Positions 37,966-51,096 of a stretch of 64,000 nt of DNA are shown here, in pieces (the first letter of the stretch is position 1; every line of letters begins with the position of its first letter). Source of the stretch: Epiperipatus broadwayi (lineage: Eukaryota; Onychophora; Udeonychophora; Euonychophora; Peripatidae); the NCBI GenBank assembly GCA_028023455.1, contig JAQFVV010000030.1:3364501-3428500 (forward strand). Direction: 5' to 3'. Under the pieces are notes generated by a model, which was not told where the DNA came from, did no database searches, and saw nothing but the letters and a program-made list of their open reading frames with translations. Made by a program: the position numbers and the translations under genes.

Positions 37966-39727
37966 AGTAATATCATTTGAGGAATTGTGTTATATTATGT
38001 ACTACTAATCAGTGTTTTATTATAATAGTCGGATGTATTTAAAAAGTTTCAATAATGTTTGAATTTTTCTAAAAACATTTAATATTGATTCTAAACAATT
38101 AAATATAATCCAGCATTTAATTACAAGTAAAATGTCACAATCACAAGCCTTTTATATAAACTTCTAAATTGAAAAATGTTTTCAAAGTATATTCCATCAA
38201 CATGATTACATAAAAAATACTTGTCTAACTGATTATGCAATATTATGAATGCATGTTTAATTTTGTTGAGAGGTTTCTTGTGACTGATTACATTGTTTAC
38301 AATATTTAAAAAATTATATATATATAGTTAATTTATAAAATTATTTTTAATGTGCATTTGCTCATGCATTTTAGAAAGATGACCCATAGTAAGCATGCCA
38401 TATTTGTAAATATATATATTGAACCGGATACTTTATCCACTTCAAAAGTTCCATCGCAAAATTAAAACTAACATTTATATTTATAAGGTTTTTAAAAGAA
38501 AACTATTTTCAAAGTTTTGTATGTTATAGCACACATATTCATTTACATTTTAAAATTATGTGATTTTACTTTTTCAATAGATTTTAGTTTAAAATAATTT
38601 TCTTTAGACTCATTTTTTTCCATTATAATAATTAAAAGCAAGCAAAGTTTTTTTTATATTTTGTTGATTTTAATCTATTTTTAAAAGCTGAGACTTCTCA
38701 TTTATTTTTTTAAAATTAATTTTGAATAAGATAAGAGCCCTGGCAGATGTTGTTTGTTAATTAAGATGAAGTGGGAGATAGAGATTTACCCAGGGTTTTG
38801 ACTGATTATTTATTCTGGTTCTATTTCTTATTGTGTTTTTTATTCAGAGTGATTCTAATTTTCATATTTGCTAATTTCTCAATGTGGATCACCAAAGTTG
38901 GGTTTCTGCAGACTGCTCATAGTATTTACTATTTGCCATGCTAATAGCAACTATCCATTTGCCATGCCAAAAATATATGCCATGAGAAATCTTAACAATA
39001 CACAGTGCTAAATCGACCCAAAGATGAACCCTGGAGCTTCATAATTGTGCCTTCAAGAACATGACCTAATTATATAGTTTGAACACTGATCCTAAAACTT
39101 ACCTTGGACACTACAGTCAGATTCTTGGAGACCAAATACCATCATGATGTTCTTCAGTTAGAAAGAACCTTGTGCACCCTGCTGGAATAACTCTACAGAC
39201 AGTCTAAATTCTAAAAGGTAACTAAATTTTCATATATTAAAACCAGGGGTTAAATCTTTTGATTAAATCTATATGTTAAAGTCTCAGCTTAATCTAAAAA
39301 GAAACCTGTCTATAATAAGTTATATATACTCTTTTAAATATCACTAACTATCTTATTATATATTTTATTTATTGCATGGGGTATTAGTTTTAAGATATCA
39401 TTTTCTGTTAAAATGTATTTGTCTAAGAATGTATTGTGAGTTTATATTTTATATGCTTAGTGTTTTTTTCTGTTTTATATTACTAACCCTTGATAAATAC
39501 TTGGGCAGATATTAGTAGCTTTCTTTTGACTCACCTGTTCCTTTTTCATTATAATTACATTAGATAAGCTTGGTTTGCATTTCCTGCAGACTATAAATCT
39601 TTTGGCTAGTAGATTATCAAGTATATAGTTATGTTTTTCTTAGTCAGTAGAGATTTTGGTTTTCCTATGTTTCAGATTATGTAATACAATAATCTTTTCT
39701 TTTTCTCTTGCCAGAATCAACCTTGAT
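37966..39727. other. AT-rich, no gene recognised
   Basis: A moderately G+C-richer stretch at 38.88-39.22 kb ends in a donor-like aaaaggtaact, but no frame is convincing. Confidence 0.4.
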
Positions 39728-39930
39728 AATCTTGAATGTGGCAATTCATGGGTGTTTGTGGGCAAATGACACTCTTATAATACTGAAGTTTTGTTGGGTT
39801 ATAGGAAAAGATCACTCTGTGCTGTTTCATCAACTTCCATGCAAGATCATTATCTTTTGAAATCTCTAAAAAAAGGAAAACTGGAATTTGTTTATATAAA
39901 TCACTAGCAGAAAAACATTATAAATCCATT
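39728..39930 (-). other. Unrecognised coding-like remnant
   Basis: A minus-strand frame of about 66 codons between stops contains EISKDNDLAWKLMKQHRVIF and a later YYKSVICPQTP. Its composition is mixed and not typical of random AT-rich DNA. No family is recognised and no start or splice signals are evident. It could be part of an old retroelement or a chance frame. Confidence 0.22.
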
Positions 39931-40328
39931 TTAATTCTTATATAAGAAAATGAACTTATCTGTCTAAGTGTTTGATGCTAATCTCTTGTACACTCTCTGA
40001 TAAATCCGCTGGAGAAATATAGGTCAAAACTTCATATTTTGTTTGATTAATATTTTTTTTTAATTTAATAAACTTTAAAATTGTTTATAATTATTCTGGG
40101 CTAACATTTGTCACTGTTTTCTTTTCACAATTGTCTGAACAATGTTAAAGATGTCTTTCTCTCCCTAGGTCTATCTGGTAGCATTTATCATCATTGTTAA
40201 CTTTTGGATCACCGTAAATTAAATTTTCCAGGCAGTTAGTGACCTAGTGGCACCCTCAGTGATCAAAAGAAGTAAAGAAGTGACTGGTACAATATATTGT
40301 GACGGTCAGATGATGTATGTTGATTTAA

Positions 40329-40372
40329 TATATATATATATATATATATATTACAATATATATATATATATG
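40329..40372. repeat. Interrupted (AT)n microsatellite
   Basis: Two AT runs separated by ttaca. Confidence 0.9.
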
Positions 40373-40408
40373 GACAATTGAAATCTTAAACTGGATCCAA
40401 AAGATTGT

Positions 40409-40555
40409 AAAAGACCCAGAAAGAAACCACATGTTAAATGGATGGATGAAATAAAAAAATTTGCAGGGGTGATGTGGAGAAGAGAACCTAAAGATCGAAG
40501 AAGATGGATTGAACTTGGAGAGGCCTTCATCCTGCAGTGGATTGAAAATGGTTGA
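40409..40555 (+). pseudogene. RTE-type LINE, extreme 3' end of ORF
   Basis: Forty-eight codons and a TGA read KRPRKKPHVKWMDEI, then MWRREPKDRRRWIELGEAF and ILQWIENG. The block RPR-x-x-W-x-DE...A/K-DR-x-x-W-x-x-L-x-EAF-x-x-QW is the usual C-terminus of RTE-like retrotransposon polyproteins. The stop codon runs directly into TGATGATGAT, the short-repeat tail typical of RTE elements. Upstream reading is broken almost at once, so this is a heavily 5'-truncated copy. Confidence 0.7.
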
Positions 40556-40564
40556 TGATGATGA

Positions 40565-40780
40565 TATATATAAATATTAAGCATTAAATCACCCCACATG
40601 GTTAAGCAATCCAGTACCACCCTCTGTGAACTAATATATAAATACATTAGAGTTCGTATTTCAAAATAACTGGCTATTTTGAAATACAAACTCTAATGTA
40701 TTTATATATTAATTCACAGAGGGCGGTACTGGATTTTTTAACCATGTGGGGTGATTTAATGCTTAATATTTGTATATTTA
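40565..40780. mobile_element. Near-perfect foldback hairpin (about 97-bp arms)
   Basis: Arms at about 40567-40665 and 40680-40780 pair almost throughout around a short loop (actggc). Landmarks are caccccacatggttaa and ccagtaccaccctctgtgaa with their complements. It lies immediately after the RTE tail. A 112-codon minus-strand frame at 40351-40689 is a read-through of these repeats. Confidence 0.85.
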
Positions 40781-40818
40781 TTTCAGCATAGCATTATGCA
40801 CTGGGATTATTTTCTATT

Positions 40819-40820
<2 letters not shown>

Positions 40821-40911
<91 letters not shown>
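40821..40911. repeat. (AT)n microsatellite, about 90 bp
   Basis: Uninterrupted AT dinucleotides. Confidence 0.98.
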
Positions 40912-40913
<2 letters not shown>

Positions 40914-42339
40914 TAACCTGGTCTTGTGCATCCTCACTTCAGAATAGTATATGATATAAAATAAAACAGGTTCTAGCTCAGTTAATAATTAATAAATAAA
41001 ATATTAAGCATTAAAATTAAAATGTTTCACTAGCTCAAATTTAAAATACGAATAAGGTTCAGTTTATAAAAATAAATTAAATAAATATTTAATATTTTCA
41101 TGAGACTTGAAGTGAAAATACAGGTGACAAGATAGATTACATTGAGCCAATATCCCACAGGATACTACCTCAATGGCATAAGAACACTATCCCCCCTTAT
41201 TACTATTTCAAATAACAAACTCATAGTATTCTTACGACTTTAATAACTTCTACTCACTAAGATTAAGCTAATAATTAAATCTTAATCTTCTATTCGTAAT
41301 AATCTAGCTCAAATAAAATAATCTCAGGTTCATAAAGTTTATTCTAAGTTAATTTAAAAATACGGTAGTAAAATATGAGAAGGGATTTTATGTCATAATC
41401 TACTACACTGAAACTAATAATAATAAATAATAATAATAATATTCTTCATTGTTTAACTACTACTGGATATCTTTTCTTTTCATTATATTTTTATTACCAT
41501 AATAAAATAATTTTATATAATCTTTTATCTTCATGTAATAATATAATAAATACGTGGTAGCATATGATAATCTGATAGACAAAGGATGTGTGGCAACTGA
41601 TAGCATATAATTCAGTATACTATTGTGATAACTGATTTATGACCAATAAAACAATGTAAAATTATAATTATTTAATTAAAAGAATACCAATAAATATTTA
41701 AATTCTTAAATAATTCTCTATTTATCTTTTTGTGCAAAATTATATATTTGTTTCAATTGTTATGAATATATCGTGATTTCATGCAGTGAAGTGATGAAAT
41801 AAACAATCCAGACACAAAATTTTGAAAAACAAATTTTAACAATTTATTAACAACAACAAATAAAATAAACAATTTATGTACACTATTTACAATGGATATC
41901 CTTATTTTAATCTTACATTTTTATCTACTAAGTTATATAAAAATAATTTATAATTTAGTTATATCTTTATTTAGATTTAAGACAAAATAAAATGTTACCA
42001 TTTGGTTTCTCATTATGGTTAATTTATTACAAATATATGTACTTATTTTGTTAGCAAAACATTTCATCCTTAATATTATTAAACTATCTTATTTTTAAAA
42101 CATTCTACAGAAAAACAAAATTAACTTTATAATGAATATGGATTTCTCAAAATATAAAAAAAAATTTCATCTTGCAAAATCAAAGATGTTACATAAAATA
42201 TTCATCCAAAATTCAGTACTAGATTTTAGTGTTTTATCACACAATGTTTACTAATCATAATATATTCTTATTTAGCCTTACTTTAGTATGATGTATGTGT
42301 AATAATCAATATATTCCTGTTATTCAATAAACAAAAAAA
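40912..42339. other. AT-rich, no gene recognised
   Basis: Nothing supportable on either strand. Confidence 0.45.
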
Positions 42340-44920
42340 TATATACTATGCATATTCCTTACATTTATTGTATATTATTGTATTTTAAAAATATGCAATA
42401 CTTATTTTTCTCAAAAAAAATAATAATAAAGCATTCAAAAATAATTAACATTTCAAAAAAAACATCTTGTTTAGATACTCTATTTCAAAATTTATATTTC
42501 ATTTCCGAAATAAATTCAAAAATATATTCTATGATTCTTTCCTTTCCTTTAGGATTCATTGGACCTTCAATTTTAAGTTATAAAATTCTGTTCCTTATAA
42601 GCAAATAAACCAATCTTATACAAAAACGATAGCATAACCTAAGCTCTAAATTATTTACCATTTCTTTTCAAAATATCTTACTAAACGATGCAGTTACATG
42701 AAATAAAGATAGCAAAACAGATGTATAGGATTTAAGGAAGAAAGCTAGAGTATCACTCATAACATATCTCAAAAATCATGGCACAGTGCATTAACAAGAA
42801 AGAGGTATGACCTTTACCTGTCTAATAACCTCTAATACATGAACGATGTTAAAGCTATTTCTTCAGCTTTATTAGAACATCAAATATTTAAAAAATATAA
42901 AACACTGTCCAAATAAAATGTGTACCAGTCATAGGGCTTTGTTAACTATGCTGATATCCACATAAAGACTAAGTATTATTTCTATTCCTTATCATATCCT
43001 ATTTCTTAAAAACATCATCTTGGTTTCCTGTTCACTAAGTACTTCCAAGCCACTATCTCAACATTATTTCTCAAGATTTTCCACATCTTACATCGATAAA
43101 TAACTATCTGCATTTACAAAACAATAAATAAAATTCACTGATAATTTTAAAACAATCTAGCTGTTCCATAAGAAAAGTCTGTCCACTTCATCATTCTGTA
43201 TGCTTAATCATATATAATCTAATCAGACAATATTTGAATATCCTAACATGAAAATTTTAAAAGAATCACATAACTATTTGTTATTAGTTGGATTATATCA
43301 TTAATATAAAAAAAATCGTTGTGTGCATATTTTCAAATCAATCCTATCTCATAATGTTTTTTTTAAATGTTGTATGAAATGCGTTACATATAATAAAAAA
43401 AAACTTTTACACTTCATTCTTACAATTCATAGATCATCTAAAGAAAACAAAAATATACATTATAAATTATTAATAGTCATTATTATTACCAAAATAACCT
43501 TTATCTGGTTATCATATTCAGTAGGCTTCTTCATCCACTAGATACCGATCATTGCAAACATAAAGAAATATACATTCATACACTTTATTTTAAAATATAT
43601 TCTTATCTAAATTATTAGATTATTCCATTATAAAATTTTATATCATCAACAAATTAATGTTTTATGTTTTCCTAATCTTATAAAAAAAAAATTTAGATTT
43701 AAACTAGGTTAATAAAAATGTAAAACTATAATTACGTATTTCTTCCACCATAGTTTCTGATAAGTCCAAAATGTTTATTATTTTCTCTAGAGTTTAAAAT
43801 GTTCTCCTCCAAGCGCATTAAAGTTTAAAAATAAAAATAAATATTAATCCATTTAGTAAAATTTATAGAAAATAATCCTTGGTTTTAGTATTTAGGACGA
43901 TAATTATTAAATCATAATATTAATTAATCCCGTGAAATTTATTCAATATTCTCTGCCAATATTCTCTGCAGCGTATCCGATGCATCTTCCATCTAATTTA
44001 GCTTTTAAAATATTAGATAAACTTTTTTTTTTACAATATTTCCATGGATCCATTTTTTATTCAACTATGTGTTCACTTTTTTTATATAAGTTTCCATCCT
44101 TAATAAATTTAAACTTTCGTTTGATATTTTTTTATATATCACCTTTTTAAAAAAACTTCAAGTACTTTTAAACAAATGTTTTCTAAATACATTTTAAACA
44201 ATTCTAAGACTGGAGGTTTTAATATCAAAAAACGCTTCAGTAACATATTCTCCTGGGTTCTTTCTTTAATTCTTGAAAATATTTTTTTTTTAAAAAAAAT
44301 GTTACCTTCAGAAAGGATATAACATTTTACTCCTTTTGATATAATATTTTATAAAATGATTCATAAGATATAATTGTCTTATTACTATTTTAAAAAATAA
44401 ATCTTGGATAAACTTATCTAAATAATAATGCGTCTCCAATTTTTCCCTTTTAAACAGAAAATAACTTTGCACTGTATCAGTATAATGTCCATACTATGAT
44501 TTTTATGCACTAGAATAGTTCTCCGGTGAAGCACTAATAAAGCTGTATCAAAATATTCCAAAAACATTTTTATATTATTAGAATTTATATCCATTTCATT
44601 CCACAGTATATCCATCTTTTCATTGTGAAGTTTAGGTCAAATTTCAGATAAAATAATTCTGGCAAGTAACTTTTAAAAATTAGAAAATCATTTTCAAGAA
44701 GTTCCCAAATATATATTTTTTTAAACTCTCTTTTGCAAAATACTTTTCAAATAATATCAATTAGTTTTTTTTTCAAATAAAACTATAAGAAAGTACTAAA
44801 AAAAATTGACTAAAATAAAAATTTAAAGTACTATCTCTTTGATAGCTACTAATATACCTTTCTCTGGATTCAATCCATTATTAATCTTCTCTGATATCCC
44901 CCGTGCAATTCATATTTATA
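42340..44920 (-). pseudogene. Unrecognised decayed coding tract on the minus strand
   Basis: Several minus-strand stretches have far fewer stops than the local base composition predicts. They are 44840-44910 (contains ISEKINNGLNPEKG), about 44620-44720 (contains WELLENDFLIFKSYLPELF), 44418-44615 (66 codons, contains TALLVLHRRTILVHKN), 43957-44340 (about 128 codons with two stops, contains LDGRCIGYAAENIG), and 42340-42620 (contains EGPMNPKGKERIIEYIF). Frame changes between them fit indel decay of one long ORF, but I see no catalytic motif and cannot name the family. An old mobile or endogenous viral ORF, or an old pseudogene, are all possible. Plus-strand frames here (42348, 43323, 43932) are antisense shadows. 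Confidence 0.3.
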
Positions 44921-45908
44921 GTCTGTAAGAATACCTCATTTGATTGGTTGATTCTTACTTTTAGCTTGAGAACAAATTTACATATATTTTTAGTTTTACA
45001 GAATTATATTTGAAAATAAAAATTTATGATGTAATAACTCAAAATATTATTTAAAATATTACTTTCAGATTGATTATTACTTTATCAAAATTATTTAATC
45101 ATTTAAAATAACTTTTAAAATAACTTTAATAACCTATTCCATTCTTAATATTCCATTTATCTAGTTTTATTTAAACAAAATATTTAATTTTTTTTATTAA
45201 CTGTATTCGTCTTCATTACATTATTTAAAACATGTTATACGATAGTTAACTTAATATTTATTATTATTTGCTTTTATGATAGGCAATAATTCTATCCAAT
45301 TCTATAATATAGCTTTTAAAATATTTTAAACTTTGTTACTTTAAATACAAACAAGCATGTGTGTGAAAGTATGTAGTATACAAGTCACATGATTAATAAC
45401 TTTGACAGATGATTTTTTAATCTATTTCTCTGCCCAGATTTATAAAATTGATACACTTATTATATTTAATAATATAATTATAAAAATTTGGAAAAATAAT
45501 TTAAAATATAGAATTAAATACAATTCTCACCATCATAAAGTTTATTTTTAAAATATACTATATTAATTTTGACTATTAAATATGATTATAAATTTAAACA
45601 CTGTATTTATTAACTTATCAGTTTTAAACTATTAAAATCGAATTTATTAAATATACTTTTAATAATTATAGCTGTGTTATTTAATATGGCCAGCTTTTAC
45701 AACCATATGCAACAATATTTAAAGCTTTACATAACTATTTTTAAATGATTCGTTATAATTTTATATACTAAGTATTTTCTTTAGCTTCAAATTGTACTTT
45801 ATATTATAATTGACAAACTATAATTAACATATTAAAATAACATATTCTAAAATTTAAAATTTTTAGTAATTGACTGAGATGGACTATTACTGACCTATAG
45901 AAAAGGGC

Positions 45909-45985
<77 letters not shown>

Positions 45986-46535
45986 CAGTTAAATAATGTG
46001 TAATTAAATAGGTAAAAGCTATTCAGACATTTAGATTCAGGTGTAAAATAATGATATTTGAATAACCTCTTTTGTACTAAATATTAAAAGAAAATATTCT
46101 AAAACTTTTTATTACTTTTATTGCGGACAGCTATTACTACTACTACTATCACTACTACTACTAGTAGTACTACTATTATTATTTTAAAGTAAAGAATTTT
46201 GAAACTGTAAATAAAATAAAAATATAGAATTGATTGTTCTACAAGTATTCGTATAGCAGATGGAAGATAAAATTAGAGCTAAACTAGGGTTCAAAAATTA
46301 ATTTTCAGCTGAATAATAAAAATAAAACAATTTCTATGGAATGTAATGAAATTACCAAACTCAATCTCCTAAAAAATGACTTCCAAACAACTAACGATAT
46401 GAGCATCATTATTAAATAGAAGATGAATGAACGTTTTTGGTTTTTTAACTAAATATTATCATAATTATTACTATATTAATTACCATCATTATAAGTTATC
46501 TTGAGATATATATTCTTGATTTATAATAAAGTGTG
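44921..46535. other. AT-rich, no gene recognised; two microsatellites
   Basis: Contains (AT)n at 45912-45983 and an interrupted ACT/AGT trinucleotide tract at about 46130-46175. Otherwise nothing supportable. Confidence 0.6.
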
Positions 46536-46848
46536 TAATATATAGGGTATATGAGCACAGACTTTCACACCACCCACCACTCACTATTCTATCTCACATC
46601 ACTGATACACTTGAACACATATATGTTGAAAAAATAAATAATCACCAATATACGTATTTCATGCTAAAACAGCAATCATCAGATGGTCCAAATTATCATC
46701 TCTGCACATATATGCAATAAGTGCTCATATATATATTAAGATAGCCAATCCTCATACTTTAATGGACAGGCTTCATTCAAGTGTATCAGTGATATGAGAT
46801 AGAATGGTGAGTGGTGTTAAATTCTGTGCTCATATACCCTATATATTA
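46536..46848. mobile_element. Foldback element, family FB-HH, copy 2 (internally reduced)
   Basis: Outer arms of about 75-80 bp (46536-46616 and about 46776-46848) are inverted copies beginning taatatatagggtatatgag. The centre (46617-46775) matches one arm of the 4.67-kb copy, including the ribozyme on the minus strand. The right flank to about 46895 matches the outer sequence of copy 1 at 5531-5590. Compared with copy 1, most of the second arm has been lost. Confidence 0.82.
46640..46697 (-). ncRNA. Hammerhead ribozyme motif
   Basis: On the minus strand: GGACCAT, CTGATGA, stem II TGCT/AGCA, GAAA, ATACGTAT, then TTGGTGATTA. The core is intact, and stem I keeps ACCA/TGGT with a mismatch at its base. 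The outer helix ATAAT/ATTAT is possible. Same family and geometry as 5391-5450. Confidence 0.55.
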
Positions 46849-47113
46849 CATATATTGATAAAGGTATATTACAAGCCTGTATTTCAGTTATTAAATAAAG
46901 TGTGTAAAACACAAATTCTACTAGAAGATATATTAATAAATGTTATTATTTAAAATTAAATTGTAATTCTTTAAGAAATATTAAAATAATTTTAATTTTA
47001 TAATTGTCTTAGTTATGAATAGCATATTATTTACGTAAAAACTCCATCAAATTTTGATTGATAGATATTTTAAATAAAAAAAGAATAAATATCTTTATGC
47101 TGTTCTTCCATAA

Positions 47114-47350
47114 AATAATAATCAGTAAATAATAAATTCTTTACAACAGCTATATGAATATTAATTTTTTTTAATATACATAAAAAGCCTTTTCAGCACC
47201 TGATTTGGTTCTCTCTTCAAACGTAATAGATTATTAATATTTGAAAGGGGCACCAAATCTGGTGCTGAAAAAGGCTTTTTATATATATTAAAAAAATTGA
47301 TATTTATATTAACTGTTGTAAAGAATTTATTGTTTTCTGATTATTATTTT
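47114..47350. mobile_element. Foldback element (about 237 bp)
   Basis: Arms of about 100 bp (47114-47212 and 47258-47350) are inverted copies running from aataataatcag through aaaaagccttttcagcac. A smaller internal hairpin (ttcaaa/tttgaa) forms the loop. Not related in sequence to the FB-HH or FB-2 families. Confidence 0.82.
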
Positions 47351-48237
47351 AAATAAGTAAAAAGTATAGTGTGTTTTTCTTTTCTCTCTCTTCGCATATT
47401 TCTCTTTTTGGCACCAAACATTCTGCTACAATTTGTTATATGTATATCTAGTGAGATGAAAACGTATCTATGATAACATTTAATAAAAACATTATTCAGC
47501 ATGCTGGTGTTTAATCTTTTAATATGATACTTATATATTTAATGATGTGGACAGAAATATGAGGGGAAAAATATCAAATTATTATTAAAAAAATCAACGT
47601 TACTACATATTATTAAAGGTTAAATATTATTCAAATCATAAAATTAAATATTTGTGTCATCGCTACTTTATTGTACATGTGTAATGTAAAAAGAACTTGA
47701 TATTTGGGATTCCCTTTTTTAGTAATTGTTTTGAAATAAATTTAAGATAATTATGTAAAAGTAAAATAATTAATTAATATTTAACTCTATAAAGGGTATT
47801 ATGGTTCTTTAAAATCAAAAGAAAGAAATTGAGAAACCTTTCTGCTTGCTACTTTCAAAATATTAATTTTTAAGAAGTCATTAATGGGAAAATATAAATT
47901 AGTGCGTTCTCATAATTGCATTTAGAATTTATTATGTTTGTATAAATTGAATTTGTGAATATATATACATATTTGGATTTATACAAATTGAATGTACTTA
48001 ATTAAAAACAAGGTAATTAATATGTTTATCCATGAAAAAACAAGCACTTAATTAAAGTATATAGATTAAATAACAATATATTTACCAAAAAATATCAGTT
48101 ACACGGGCAATTAATTGAATACAAATAAAAGTGTTAGTAGGAGACAGTAATCACTCATTTGGTATCATTTTCCCAGTTTAGATCTCCAACCATTTAAATA
48201 ATTTATCATACTAAAATTGCAACTGGGGAAAAGAAAA
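47351..48237. other. AT-rich, no gene recognised
   Basis: Nothing supportable. Confidence 0.45.
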
Positions 48238-48440
48238 AAATAATCGGTGCTATTTTAGTTCGCGATCTTGAATTTCAAAGACCCAAAACTTTTAATTGAT
48301 ATTATAGTCATGTGACCTGTGTTGTAAATATTTTATGTTTTCGCTTACTTTTTTATCACTTAGATGTGTTAGACAATGTTTTTGGTCATTTTAAAATTCA
48401 AAATGGCGGAGATTGCATACTAAAATAGCACCAAATAATC
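48238..48440. mobile_element. MITE with terminal inverted repeats and 8-bp TSD
   Basis: aaataatc at 48238-48245 and 48433-48440 flanks a 187-bp element (48246-48432). Its ends are ggtgctattttagt and the complement actaaaatagcacc, extending imperfectly to about 38 bp. An 8-bp TSD is typical of hAT-type (and some other) transposases. It has no coding capacity. Confidence 0.85.
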
Positions 48441-49929
48441 TCCCAGCATGTGTAAATTAAACTAAGGTTATTAAGAGGATGATGAATTGTTTCAACATAT
48501 AGGATTTTAAGTATTATTGTAATTCACATATATTTAAAATTACAATATTTATCTAGGAATTAGATAAATATATGAGCACAATTATATAGAATACTCTTGT
48601 AATTATTATCTTTTTGCCAACCAGGTAAGCTCCACAATAAGTGTAAAGTAGTGATATCTAGCTAAACCTATTAATGCCAAGAAAGAAAATGGCATGCCTA
48701 TTAAAATGTAAAAAAATAGTTTACATGTTGTCTGTGATAAGGTATTAAATAAGGAAAAGTAACACACACCTCTTCCAAGTAAGATGTTAAAGATGTTAAT
48801 GAAATCAGTTGTAAAGAAAATCTGATTTACAAACTAGGAAGAGACTAATTTGAAAAGTATATAATACATTTGAAAGCTATATGCACAATCTAGAAGTATA
48901 AACTGTAGGTAGCAATCATATTTTATAGAACATAAAAATATATACATCTGAAAAGACTAATTAATTTGTAAATAATTTAATTTTCAATAATTTTTAACAT
49001 TCATAATTATTTTCTATTTTAAACATTAATATTTACCATATTTCTTAAATGTTTTCTGTGAACCTTCAAATCAATTTTGTAACACATAGATCTGGCTGAT
49101 GTTTTATTTTAGATAAAATAAATAGCATATTGTTAGTTATTATTCTTTATTTAATAACTTATTGGACATAACATTTGTTTAGGAGTATTATATTAACATG
49201 TATGCATTTATTTGAAAGATTCATTTTATTATATAAATTTCGTGTAATGCACATATAGTGTTATAGATATAGTAAATTTGAAAGAATTTAACTATTTTAG
49301 CTTTCTAGTAATTTGTTATGGCAGTATGATATATATGTGTATATTTTCAGATACCAATAATGATATATTTATTTAATTTGTTTTGTGATAAACCATATTT
49401 ACTATATTGCTAAGAGGTATCTATATTTTAATATTAAATGTTTCCTGAATAAAATCTTCACACATAATCTTTATTTTATAAAATGCATTCTATAATAGGT
49501 CATACATTATATTTATTTTATCAAAATATTATGGTACATGGATTCAAACCCTTCAACTTCCACTTTCTTAAAAATAAAGGAGCATTTTCTTTAAAGAAAA
49601 AAAGGAAAGAGAAAGAAAATTTCAAATTGTAATTTTAAATATTAATTACATAAGTGTAAGTCCCTGTGCATGGCTCTGTATTAATGTAATCCAAGTAAAA
49701 TTATTCAGTTTTATTAAACTTGGAAAATAAAAAAAGGAAAAAAGGAAAATTATAACATTATTTCTTTCTAAAAAATTAAAACATGTATAAAAAAAATTTA
49801 TCCTGTGATAAACATATCTTTTGTTAGCAGATAACCACATCTGTAAAAAAATAACCTGTTGAGTTATTTCTTTTGCAAGTTAGAAATGAAAGTGATAAAA
49901 AAAAAACAAATCTAAAGTAAAGCTTTTGT
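48441..49929. other. AT-rich, no gene recognised
   Basis: Nothing supportable. A 64-codon minus-strand frame at 49646 lacks motifs. Confidence 0.45.
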
Positions 49930-51096
49930 TTTCCTGAAGGTTTGTGATGATGGTTGTTCAAATCTATTTTTATATTGGACTATTTCCATCATCTAATATG
50001 TGTATTGAATGTCTTTTAGAAAAGTTTAACTTTATTTAAATATTTCAAATACATTCAACTGTTAGTAATAGCACATCAAACAGGTTAGTATGTGCACAAC
50101 ATTTTCAGAGGTATTTTCTTGCCTCTTCTTCAGGTGTTTCTGGTCTGACCAGTGAGAATACTACCACGGGATTTGAATCTGGATCCTTATATTCTGGAGT
50201 ATTAAATTTTAAGGTAATGCTTTAACCAACCGAGCCATCCTGCCAAAGGCAACAATCTGTAGCAAAGTTGACTAGTGTTTTCCATACATTATGTATAGTC
50301 ACACTATGTTGACTTATGGGGTTTTTTGCCATTGTCATGTAAGCCACTTTAAATTTTCTTCTAATCATCAGTTTGTGTTCTGGCAATAACTTTTCAATGG
50401 GACAACTGGTCTCACCAATATATGTTCTTCCACATTCACATGGTATTCCATAGATGCAGTTTTTTATTTTCAGCATTTGAAGTTTAGACTTTGTAGATAT
50501 TAGAATTCCTCAATGTGGTATGACTCTAAAAAAACTGTTCTGATATTAGACTGATTGCAGATTTTCCTTAATTTGTTTGCTATTTTTGGAATGTATGAGT
50601 ACACTACAGAACCAATGATTGTTTTTTCTCTTAATGGTTCTTTTTCTTGTCTAGTTAACATTTTCTTAATAACAGCTGATGGATAACCATTTTTCATAAG
50701 AGTTTGTTCTATATAGATATTTTCCAAATCACTGGTTTCTGAACAAACTTCTTTTGCTCTGTTCCATAGTAATAGTATAACTCTATGTTTTGTGTTTCTG
50801 GTGTGCTTGCATATATAGGCTAGGTATCTTCCTGTATGTGTAGGTTTTCAGTATTCTGTAGTTTTGACTTTTCTATAAGGGAATCTTGTCAAAAGAACAT
50901 CTAAGAATGACAATTTTTGTGCTTGTTCCGATTCTATTGTGAATTTAATTGAAGAGGATATGTTGTTGAAGTGTTTCCAGAAAGTTTGTAGCAGTGCTTC
51001 ACCATGTGGCCACACAACAAATGTATTATCCAGTAGTTTTTATGGCTAAGGTTTCAAGATCTTTCATAAATATTGCTAATCAAAGGAGACAATGCT
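49930..51096 (-). mobile_element. PLE-3, 3' segment (RT motif B to pLTR), minus strand
   Basis: Reading on the minus strand from 51096, the sequence follows PLE-2 from just before LISNIY (motif B). It has a deletion of about 30 bp that removes the start of YVDD, then runs through the RT C-terminus (50500-50727) and GIY-YIG (IPCECGRTYIGETSCP, 50222-50476). About 40 residues are deleted after MIRR. The pLTR follows: tRNA-like block near 50160-50245, hairpin at 50101-50133. It continues about 37 bp beyond the PLE-2 pLTR end into the ORF-start region (ccatcatcacaaacctt) and stops near 49930. Confidence 0.85.
50101..50133 (-). other. PLE-3 pLTR hairpin (hammerhead-like)
   Basis: CTGAAGA, stem AGAGG/CCTCT, then GAAAAT on the minus strand. 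Here the stem is followed directly by GAAA. Confidence 0.5.

Noticed and set aside
40351-40689. 112-codon minus-strand ORF
   Set aside because: Runs antisense through the RTE remnant, through an AT repeat and one arm of the foldback; no independent protein features.
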